Assembly: GCF_000972845.2 (NCBI RefSeq)
Contig: NC_040018.1
Location: 8,466,140 to 8,530,139, forward strand
Source: Larimichthys crocea
Taxonomy: Eukaryota > Chordata > Actinopteri > Sciaenidae
Reading direction: 5' to 3'
Length of the DNA stretch: 64,000 nucleotides
A program made the translations under genes and the position numbers. How positions within the stretch are numbered: the first letter of the stretch is position 1; the number at the start of each line of letters is the position of its first letter. Shown one piece after another: positions 1 through 8,429 of the stretch. Below the pieces are notes generated by a model, which worked only from the letters and a program-made list of their open reading frames with translations, made no database searches and had not been told where the DNA came from.

Positions 1-786
1 AAAAAAAAAAGAATTAATATGTATTAGTTTGAGTCAGGTGGGAAGCAGCCGGAGTATGAGCATAAAAGGACCGCCGCCTTTCAGATGAATGGCTCGCAGA
101 TGGGAAACTTTGAAGCGCTGTTATTCAAATACGTCCACTTCATTAGAAATTGGAGCGGACGACTTTCACTTCAAGGATGAGTAACCTCTGAATTTCATCT
201 TTTCAATGAAGGACTTGAGTAATTCTTCTAGCATGTCGTAAAAAGGTCATTTCCAGGAAACGTTGCTAGAGGGATGCAAGGGTGGGGGAGGCTGAAAAAC
301 ATGTAGTGAGTAAGACAACGCATTTTTCATCAAAAAGTCACAATTATTTTTTGTAAAAAAAATAAAATAATAACAGTGAGTAAGATAAAGATGGATAAAA
401 AGATATATAAAAGCACAAAACAGCTGCCTGATGACGAAAAGGCTCATTTTTGTCACATTATAGCTAATAGCTGTATACTTTTTTTAACAAGGTTAATTAG
501 CTTCATTATGCTGACATGTTTCATTAGATTCTATTGCCATCCACTGTGCAGGATTATAGGCTGCGATACAAGGTGCCAGCATATTATGACATGATATATT
601 TTTAACAAACAAGGTCATTTTCATAGAGATCACCTCTGACAGAAAATGTTCCGTGAAAACAGCAAACACCCTGTACTTTCAGAGCCTCAAGTTCAAAACG
701 CAACGCTGCGCATAGCCGAGCAACGTGAACGTGTGTGTGTGAGTCTGTACTGTGTGGGTATGTGCGAGTGTGTGCCCGCTCCCTCC

Positions 787-982
787 TGTGACTGTGTGTG
801 TGTGTGTGTGTGTGTGCGAATGTGTGTGAGTGAGTATATCTAAGTGGGCCACTGCATCTCGACTTAGATCCACCGCGAGTGCAACGTTAACACACATCAA
901 GCATGATTAATCTCTCGCTCTCATCTACAATCAATCACACACACACATGCATCCGCAGACATGCACACACACACGCGCGCGG

Positions 983-1022
<40 letters not shown>
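787..1022. repeat. Paired (TG)n and (CA)n microsatellites in intron 1
   Basis: A TG run near 787-826 is followed by a long CA run at about 960-1022. Another CA run lies at 1288-1318. The opposite orientation of neighbouring runs makes them mutually complementary. Confidence 0.9.
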
Positions 1023-1025
<3 letters not shown>

Positions 1026-1899
1026 GGCAGAGAAATCACAGAAATCAGCTGCTTTTCCTCCTCGGCTGCCATCTATCTCCTGTTGGACAGAACCAGATCT
1101 GTCTTGATGTTAATATTTACATAAATCATGCTTAGCCTCTTTGGACACCATGCTGATGATAGGTGTTTCTGAAAAATCAACGCCGGTGAAAAATCCTCCC
1201 ACTCCGGGAAAGTGTCATTGAGTAGCTAATAATGACCAGTGTCAACGTCATCAATCTGCAGTGGGCTCATAGGAGGAAGGTACACCTTCACACACACACA
1301 CTCACACACACACGCGCGGTGTTATGTTAGCACCACGCAGCTGCTACTTACTGCTAAACATCCCTCATTTGAAATAACCTACATAGAAACAATTCATTGC
1401 TTATGTGAGGTTATATATATAAAAACCATTTAGAATGTGGAAGTGTGAAAAAGAAAAGAAAAGGCAGGTAAAAACCAAAAAAAAAAAGGCATGTGGGATG
1501 TTTGATGTTCAAGCTTCCTCTCCTGTAACAATGATCTGTTTGGTCTAGGCTGGCTTTGAAGCCCACAGACAAAAGCCTTGCCGCTCGCCTGAGCTTTGTC
1601 CTTTTCCTGATGTCAGGAGCGCTTGAAAAAATAAATACCCCTTGCTTCAGAAAATGGCGTTTGTGCGCACGTATACATGTGTACACGAACGAGACCACGT
1701 TACTTACATAGACACGCGCATCACAGCCTCATCACCACCTCATCATTTCACGGTTTTAGGTTTTCTAACCCAAATGACGGCATTCACACTCATGAGGCGC
1801 CACCACTGTCCAAAGCCTCACCTTTCGGTGGTTGGGGGGTTGGAAAGGGGGGAGAGTGTGGGGATGGGGGTCGGGGTGGGGGTGGGGGCAAATGAGGAC

Positions 1900-2080
1900 A
1901 GTGTAAGATCAAGTTGATTACATCCAACTATGCCACAGACCTAATTGGCGAGCGTGACAGTGTGCGGAGCTTGTCATCTCCAATCATTAGGCCTGTCAGA
2001 GATCCATCAGATGCTCGGCTAATTAGGAGAACGCTAATGAAGCTGGCAAAACAACTCCTCTTTTTAGACAGCTGAGTGCG
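1900..2080. promoter_or_regulatory. Enhancer-like block in intron 1 (CTAATTAG)
   Basis: Non-repetitive sequence between microsatellites with several homeodomain words: CAATCATTAG at 1981, the palindrome CTAATTAG at 2019-2026 and CTAATGA at 2034. The composition resembles conserved non-coding elements of developmental genes. Conservation is inferred, not measured. Confidence 0.4.
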
Positions 2081-2559
2081 CTCCGTCGCTGGGGTGGGAA
2101 GTGTGTGTGTGTCTATGTGGTGTGCGTGCGTCTGGTTTGTTGGAAAAGAAGAGACGAGGAGCGTGCGGCATCACGGAGGAAGGATGGAGATAGTTGTGGA
2201 AAGTTAAAACAAAAAAACAACGTCTTGATGTGACGCCATGTTCCAGTGGTGTACGTACGGTCTGCTTCGGTGCTTAACCAATGAGAAAAACATGAAAAGC
2301 TTCAAATCAGCAGATTTTTTTTTTTAATTGAACTTTTCAGCAAACACACTGACCTTTAACCAGATTTAAAGCTTTATGTCAGTCCAACAAATGTGATGGT
2401 TGAATGAATCGCCGCAGCTCAGCGCGATCTACCTGCTGCCTTTTTACCACGAGAATGCTTTCATTCCCTCTCGATGGACAAAAGAGTGGAGGAATCGGTG
2501 ACACGAAAGAGAAGAAAAAGAGAAAGAAATCTGTAAAAGAAAACAACAACTCAAGGTTA

Positions 2560-2588
<29 letters not shown>
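2560..2588. repeat. Homopolymer C run, 29 bases
   Basis: Twenty-nine consecutive C on the plus strand, which is G on the transcribed tshz strand (the minus strand is the sense strand, so the pre-mRNA would contain poly-G). It can form a G-quadruplex in RNA or DNA and an i-motif on the other strand. Exact length may be affected by sequencing error. Confidence 0.9.
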
Positions 2589-2591
<3 letters not shown>

Positions 2592-2959
2592 CTCCTTCCC
2601 CAAGTTCCTAATCAAGGCCTATCATTTGCCATCCTCCCATAACTCTTGCCATCACTACAGCGCAATCAATTTGTCATCACTCTTTGTGTGCCATGCAGTT
2701 CTCCTCAACCTTATAACTTGCAGCTGTGAGCGAGGCAGGGAGGGAGGGAGGGAGTAGGAGATGGGGGGGAGGAGGAGGAATGAAGGGTAAAAAATAGGAA
2801 GCTGCCAATAGTCTAAAATGAAACTCCTCCCTCGCCTGCCTCGTGTTTGTTCTCGTCCGCTCATCAAAGAAATAAATGCCTCATTTTCCCTCCCGCTCTC
2901 ACTGCCGGCACACTCACTCGCTCATTCCAGCTGAATAAAAAGGCTTTCAGTCATCCCAC

Positions 2960-3079
2960 TACACATCCATCCATCCATCCGTCTATCCGTCCGTCCACCC
3001 ATTCCTTTGCCCCCACCCACTGTGTCCATTAGGGATAAAACATTTTGATCAAGTAAGGCCCAGGGCTGAGAATACATAA

Positions 3080-3112
<33 letters not shown>
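2960..3112. repeat. (ATCC)n and (TC)n microsatellites
   Basis: Imperfect CATC/GTCC tetranucleotide repeats at 2965-3000 and a TC run at 3082-3111, in tshz intron 1. A further pentanucleotide GAGCT repeat (four copies) is at 3913-3935. Confidence 0.9.
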
Positions 3113-3114
<2 letters not shown>

Positions 3115-3116
<2 letters not shown>

Positions 3117-3275
3117 CCAGCCTCTGATTGACCATTAGGGCCATTGATGAATGTGGCTGTCAGAGGGCAGACAATTAAATCAAATATGAAACAAAGTCTC
3201 TCTGACGGGCCCTTCTGATGGAGCAAACCAGTCTTCCGCCTCACGATTAGGCTAATAGTTACATTTTTCATATCA
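3115..3275. promoter_or_regulatory. Enhancer-like block in intron 1
   Basis: Unique sequence following the TC repeat, with TGATTGACCATTAG, CCATTGATGAATG, a TGTCAG Meis-like word and ACAATTAAATCAAA. A second part ends in GATTAGGCTAATAG. These suggest Pbx/Meis and homeodomain inputs. Confidence 0.4.
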
Positions 3276-3614
3276 CTCTATGTGCGCGCCCTGTGTGCGA
3301 AAAGTATTGCATGCTGGTTTATATGTACTATAAAGTCACTGCAGCATGTCTTCTGTGCATGCACCACTGCACACATGTAATTATGTGTGTTAGAACCTGC
3401 GTGTTTGCGTGTGCGCGCGCACTGGGAGGCTGTAATTTTGAAGAATACACACTCGCTCGAGAGTTAAACAAAGTTGCAAACAGAAGAAGTGCGCTCAGGT
3501 AAAATGGCTTACAAGCAAATGCGATTCAGGTTGTGCATGAATCGCTGTAATAAATGAAAATAGTAATCAGCGTTTCAAAGCCACATTTACCGCAAGACCA
3601 AAAAAACAAAAAAA

Positions 3615-3750
3615 AAGCATTTGTTTAATTGGCTCAAAATTCGAGAAGACAAATTATCGGCCTCGTAAATGATCTGATGAGAACATCAGAACTCGTCCTT
3701 CCTCTAATGGGAACATCAAATAAAAGCTGAGTTCAGGTCTTTAACCACAT
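3615..3750. promoter_or_regulatory. Enhancer-like block in intron 1
   Basis: Unique AT-rich block with TTTAATTGGCTC, ACAAATTATCGG and a GAACATCA word repeated three times (near 3680, 3710). No repeat or coding signal explains it. Confidence 0.3.
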
Positions 3751-3824
3751 CGAGTCTGAGGTGAAGCAGCAAAAAAAAAAAAAAAATCAAACAAAAAGTG
3801 GGGATGGTGGAGGGGAAAGACACA

Positions 3825-4095
3825 CAGAGATGCAATTAAATGATGATGTTAATGGCCTAGAAGTTTGTGAGGCCAGACGTGACTTCAGCAGGCCCTCCTC
3901 TGCTACCAGAGCGAGCTGAGCTGAGCTGAGCTGAGGGAGGGAGGGAAAGGCGGGGAGGAAGGGAGGGGTGATTTATTGACACTTATCGGGAATGAACAGA
4001 TCAAAGGCTCGGCCAGATGACAGGTGATCAATCAGGCGTCAAATCAAAGATGGCAATTGTCCATTAAAGCTCTCTTCCAGTATACACTCCCTCCC
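3825..4095. promoter_or_regulatory. Hox/Pbx/Meis and TCF/LEF motif cluster in intron 1
   Basis: Within about 70 bases there is a Hox-Pbx type word TGATTTATTG at 3969-3978 running into TTGACA, a TCF/LEF word ATCAAAGG at 4000-4007, a Meis/E-box composite TGACAGGTG at 4018-4026, and TGATCAATCA at 4025-4034, followed by TCAAATCAAAG. The density of cooperating trunk-patterning sites makes this the best enhancer candidate in the intron, consistent with the known trunk-level roles of teashirt genes. Confidence 0.45.
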
Positions 4096-5700
4096 CGGGC
4101 TGTGAAATAATCTTTAGACTAGAGGAAAAGTCTTTCCCAGAAACTGAAGGGAAGAAAGAAAACAGACCGAACCCTGATGAAAAACAAGGATGGTAGATCT
4201 CTAGAAAATTTTCAGAGACGTTACTATATTAAAGCCTCAAAGGGATAGACAGTAAAAACAAAGTGTAGGAACAGTTTTTTTTATGTGAATACTGTAGAAA
4301 TATACCGATCCGACGCAGGATAAAATATACTCAAACACAATAAGGTCACTAAAACTCAATATTGTGTCTCGAAACACATTCCAAATTCCTGTAGAGAATA
4401 TTGCAGCAGCACGAGGGTGTAACAGTATCACTGGTAGGCAATTAAACTGTGTAGTGGGGATATTAAAGTGATGTGCCAATTGAAAAATAAAGAGAAAGGT
4501 ACGGATCGTACAAGACAAACGCGGCTAAAAGAGTTTACTTCTTGTAATTTATCGGGGTTGTTTTGGAGTTAATCCGACTACTCCGACAGAAATCAGCGAG
4601 CGTCAAAGGCCTCTGTGACAGTCAGCTGAACCCTAGGGCTCCACCAAACCTCCACAATATAGATCCTTAATCCCACAGTCAATATCTACAAGCAGAGGAG
4701 GAGGAAGAGAAGGAGGCGCCGTGAAGGAGGAAAGAAAGAAAAAGGGGGAGATCGAGTTCTCAGGAGAGGCGAAGAGAGAAAAATAAAGGAGGGAAGGAGG
4801 AGGATGGAAAAAGGCTTTTTCACACTGACACTCGTGAACTGGTACACACATGCGGCTGACCTGTGACCTGTTTCAGATGCAGTGGGATGACTGGTGTGAC
4901 TACCTGTAAACACCCCAACGTGCTTTTCATGATAAAAAAAGATAAAAGATGAATAATCTGCTGGCCGAAAATTATTTTCTGCGTGGATTCATAGAAAACA
5001 AAAATTTTCTCTATTAATCATTTTGTCTGTAAAAAAAAAAAAGGAAAAAAAAGCGAAGCATGCCCATCATCATTTTCTAAAGCATCAGGTGACGTCTTGT
5101 TTCATTTAGCAGATTCCATCCGTGTGATGGAACACAGAGAGAAGCAGAAATCTGCACGACTGCAAACCTTTGACTTTTTTTTTCTTGAAAAGCGACTCAA
5201 TCCACTAGAGGTGAATTCTCTGTTTGAGCTGGACTACAGTCCACAAAGACAATGACCGACGTGCTGTTCACTTAAAAATTCCCAAAAAGAAAAAAATGTG
5301 AAGTGAATGAGTTCTGAAATTCTAAAACTCCCTGGTGAGGAGGTGTACCTGGAGGTCTAGGGGATGGATGTTGCACACCAGCTGATTATAACAGGAATTA
5401 CTATGACAGAAATTATAGGATATGTTTAGTGTGAGAGGGGGAAAGTTGTGTTGAGGGCTCTGAAGCTTTGAAAAGTATCCACAGAGCAGCTGGATGTTGG
5501 CCCTTAGTTTAGTTTCCAGAACACAATAAAAGACGTTGCAGTTACATAAATGTTACTATAGTGGGTGAGAAAATATCAATGAAAAGTAAACTGAATGAGG
5601 GAGGGAGGGAGGGAGGGAGGGGGCACAAATAGAGAGAGGGTGAGAGAGAAGAAGAAGAAGAAGAGAGAGGGGTCATTTGCAAACTGAAGCCTGTTCTTAC

Positions 5701-5740
5701 CTGCGGCGCGCCGAGGCGCTTGCTGCTTCCTCCGCGGCAT
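5701..5740 (-). CDS. tshz3: Teashirt zinc-finger protein, first coding exon (tshz3-like)
   Basis: Read on the minus strand from the ATG at 5740, the exon encodes MPRRKQQAPRRAA plus one base of a split codon, then meets a consensus donor GTAAG at 5700-5696. This N-terminus and this phase are the hallmark of vertebrate TSHZ genes, whose first coding exon holds about 13 codons while exon 2 carries the C2H2 fingers and the atypical homeodomain. The start has a purine (G) at -3. Known of the family: TSHZ proteins are nuclear transcriptional repressors acting in trunk patterning, smooth-muscle/ureter and brain development. Paralogue choice is from memory: RRAA fits TSHZ3, TSHZ1 has RRSA, TSHZ2 has KRAA. 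The nearly 58-kb gene-free upstream side also suits TSHZ3 or TSHZ2 better than TSHZ1. Exon 2 is outside the window to the left, so this entry is partial. Gene family is near certain; the paralogue is moderately sure. Confidence 0.93.
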
Positions 5741-6430
5741 GTCTGCTTCAGGGTCCGGGCAGGGAGTTCTTCTCTAGCCCCGGTGATCCGAGGTTTGCCT
5801 GGGGGATCCTCGGAGCTTTGATACACAGTTTTCCCCCCTCTGGGTGCACTCTCAGGGCACCCACATAGATGTGTGTGTGTGTGTGTGCGTGTGTGTGTGT
5901 GTAAAGGAGGGGAGGGTGTGCAGTTTTCGAACACACACACACACAAAAAATAAAAAATAAATGAGAAGAGAAAGAGCCAGTAGATGCGAAGATAGTAAAA
6001 AAAAAGGAGGAAGAAGGGGGGAGAGGGGGGGAATTCAACCCCCGTGTTGGTCGCTCTCTCTGTCGGTCGCTGTCTCGCCCGCGCTCCGCCTTGGATGGAC
6101 GCGGTGGGAGCAGGAACAGAGGAGGAGGAGGGGAGGGGGGCTCCGCGGTAGAAAATAAAAAGCCAGAGAAGGGAGGTATTCTTTAAAAAAAAAAAGAAGA
6201 AGAAGCGCCTCCGTGTGATCCTCTTTACTTGGCGTCGGAGGCTGCAACAGGCGAGCTTGAAAGGGATAAAACCAAATGAACGCGTCAGTCAAAAAGTCCG
6301 CAAACAAGGGGGACAAACACATCAAGAGCTGACACAACTGAAGCCCTGCGCCTCCTCTACGGTTCAACCTCTCCGCCGCTGATAGGCGTCACGTAGCTCC
6401 CTGTCTCTCTCTCTTCTATCTCCCCCTCTC
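5741..6430 (-). promoter_or_regulatory. tshz3: tshz 5' leader and proximal promoter region
   Basis: This is the sequence immediately upstream of the tshz ATG on the minus strand. It is CpG-rich next to the exon (5700-5850 and 6040-6260) and broken by a (TG)n run at 5869-5902, a (CA)n run near 5930-5945 and purine-rich GGA/GGGA tracts. I see no TATA box in the minus orientation, which is usual for CpG-island developmental promoters. The transcription start cannot be placed from sequence. A four-codon upstream ORF lies at 5852-5866 and would be in the leader if transcription starts upstream of it. Confidence 0.6.
5852..5866 (-). CDS. Short upstream ORF (MWVP) in the tshz leader
   Basis: The ATG at 5866-5864 on the minus strand is followed by three codons and TGA, ending 111 bases before the tshz start codon. 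It is too short to make a functional protein. If it is inside the mRNA it could dampen translation of the main frame. That it is transcribed is an inference. Confidence 0.35.
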   Translation of the reverse strand: MWVP

Positions 6431-6976
6431 TCTCTCTCCCTGCCTCCCTTACCCCCTCTCTCACTCTCTTTCTGTCATTCACTACCTCATTCTAGCCCCC
6501 CCATAAAAAACAGAACAGGCTGATCAGGAGCTTTTTTTCCGCTCATGGTTTGAAATGTGCGTAATTGTCAGTCATATTGCAGATTGATCTGAAGAGAGGA
6601 GCGGGCGTACGGACACATGGTAGCCTAAGAAAAACACACACACATACAGTATCATTCACAAGCACACGCAGGCTGACAGCGTGATCCGAACGGGAAATAC
6701 ATACTTACTTTACGGGCTGATCCTCCGCCGCGCTATCCATGAGGTTTTCGCTTTTTTTTTCTTTCTCCCCCCCCCTCTCCGGTAAATCACGCACTGTTCA
6801 AAGCCAAGAGGTGGACCAGCTGAAACGCGCCTGAAACCATCTCATAAAATCCATTCGCCTCTGGCAAGTCCTGTTTGATGGTGAGCGAGAAAGAAGAAGA
6901 AGAAGAAAAAAAAAAGAGCCACATGCAGCTTTTTCAGTTTGTTATTCTCAGGACCGACAGCGGAGGCGAAAAGAGT

Positions 6977-7010
6977 AGGAGGAGGAGGAGGAGGAGGAGG
7001 AAGGAGGAGG
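6977..7010. repeat. (GGA)n triplet tract
   Basis: A near-perfect GGA repeat in the promoter CpG island; a second copy lies at 7211-7238. Both place a long purine strand on plus, able to form triplex or G-rich structures. Together with GAA repeats at 5648-5664 and 6893-6906 they make the tshz upstream region strongly purine/pyrimidine-asymmetric. Confidence 0.9.
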
Positions 7011-7210
7011 TGACGACCGGGACTGGTCGCCCACACGCTGCCCCTGCCTGGCACGGCTTACGATATTTTGTCCGAGAGCGCTTTGAAAAATCCGCTGAGG
7101 GGCAAGTCACGGTGTGTGCGTGCGCGTGTGTGCGCGCGCGTGTGTCGTGTGTGTGTGCGTGAATCGACGAGATACGTGCTTGATTGGGTCTCCCTTGTTG
7201 TAATAATGTA

Positions 7211-7238
7211 CAGGAGGAGGAGGAGGAGGAGGAGGAGG
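7211..7238. repeat. (GGA)n triplet tract, second copy
   Basis: A run of nine AGG units in the CpG island, about 210 bases from the first GGA tract, on the same strand. Confidence 0.9.
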
Positions 7239-7540
7239 CGACGGGCTCAGGCTGCTCCCATGCATGCAGGCTGGCTGGAGCGCACGGATCAGCCGAAGCT
7301 CTAGCCGCCTACTGCCAAACACTTTTGTTGGCCGCTGATGGTACTTTTCTCCCCTTTTTTTTCTTTACGTGGCCTGATAGGAGCTATTTAAATCAGCCAC
7401 GCAGCGAATCAGACGTGTCTCCCCAACACTGCGCTCCGCTCTCCTTCCTGCGCCTTGAGTGACCGTCGAGGCGCAAAAAAAAAAAAAAAAGCCCCTCACC
7501 AAAGCGCTGTCCCTTTTATTGGCACTGAAAGGAGTAAAGT

Positions 7541-7564
7541 ACTTTTTTTTCTTCACAGGTAAGC
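7541..7564 (+). promoter_or_regulatory. Overlapping splice acceptor and donor (CAG|GTAAGC), plus strand
   Basis: A pyrimidine tract runs directly into TTCACAG at 7552-7558, which is immediately followed by GTAAGC. The same AG|GT therefore scores as an acceptor and as a strong donor, the arrangement seen in recursive (zero-length exon) splice sites. It lies on the strand opposite tshz, inside the CpG island, so it could be the first donor of a divergent non-coding transcript. Transcription is not demonstrated. Confidence 0.25.
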
Positions 7565-7659
7565 TCAAAATCCTCCTTAGTTCAGATGTAGGTTGTTCAA
7601 ATGTTGCCGGAGAGCTCCTTTATTCTCGCAGTGTTTCACCTTACACTGAGGAATAAAAG

Positions 7660-7687
7660 TTTTTTTTTTTTTTTTTTTTTTTTTTTT
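7660..7687. repeat. Poly(T) run, 28 bases
   Basis: An uninterrupted run of 28 T within the upstream part of the CpG island. Such tracts exclude nucleosomes and are prone to length error. Confidence 0.95.
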
Positions 7688-8206
7688 CTGGATTCAACTG
7701 AGTTGGTGAAGTGGATAAAAAAATATTCTCCTGTATTTTTCAGGCAATCCTCGCGTGGCTTCACGGTGGTGAAACAAAAGGATAAAGAGGATTCTTGAGG
7801 AGGGAAATGGAAGGACAAGGGAGAGCAATAAGGGTGAGTTGCCAAAGGCTTGTCTTTCTCTCTCCTCCTGTCTTCCTTTTGCGCCAGATGTGGTGCTGCT
7901 TGCGCCTCCGTCTCTCACGCTCGTCAATAGCCGGAGAAACAGCTTTCTTCGTCGGATCCGCCGAGGGAATCAGAGAATCTCCTCAACCTTTCTCCCCCGT
8001 GTCGCTCCTCGGTTAGAACCGGTGAGTCTGTCCGTTCCAGCTCCGTTCACCGGGCTCGGTGGAAGGATTGGGGTGATTGGTGACTCTCCGCCGATCGAGG
8101 ATGTTTTCGCCCTAATCTCGCCGCGACTATGTGCGCCGCTCCACCACTGCATGCCGTTAGATCCGCCCAAGCATCTGTCCGTCTTTCCATTGGCGCATCC
8201 ATCAGT

Positions 8207-8372
8207 GTCACACACACACACACAGACACACACACACACACACACACGCATACACGCAGCTGCCGTGCGCACATTCCTTGCGATACTACAATACCCCCTC
8301 CCACCCCTCAGTGTACACTCAAACATAACACTCATTCACACACGCTGGCACACGCATCGCGCGCGCGCGCGC
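8207..8372. repeat. (CA)n run and (CG)n Z-DNA-prone stretch
   Basis: A CA repeat at 8207-8248 is followed by a pure CG alternation at 8358-8372. Both alternate purine and pyrimidine and can adopt Z-DNA, which fits the upstream edge of an active CpG-island promoter. Confidence 0.85.
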
Positions 8373-8429
8373 TCACGGGCGATGGAGAGCTTCTCCTCTC
8401 CGTCTGATTGACACAGTCCACTTTCTTAA

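Larger units (their letters stand above)
1..5700 (-). other. tshz3: 5' portion of tshz intron 1
   Basis: Everything left of the exon-1 donor is intron on the minus strand. No second exon is seen: none of the open frames here carries the C2H2 fingers or homeodomain expected of tshz exon 2. TSHZ first introns are tens of kilobases long in other vertebrates, so this is expected. It holds (CA)n, (TC)n and (ATCC)n runs, a 29-base C run, and at least four enhancer-like blocks listed separately. Confidence 0.85.

Noticed and set aside
5542..5946. 134-codon minus-strand frame overlapping tshz exon 1
   Set aside because: It is in a different frame from MPRRKQQAPRRAA, runs through the intron and through CA repeats, and contains low-complexity serine/leucine runs. 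It is a shadow of the real exon and leader.
7839..8411. 190-codon plus-strand open frame in the CpG island
   Set aside because: Its length follows from low stop-codon frequency in GC-rich DNA. It runs into a (CA)n repeat (HTHTHT), has no domain and is overlapped by equally long minus frames.
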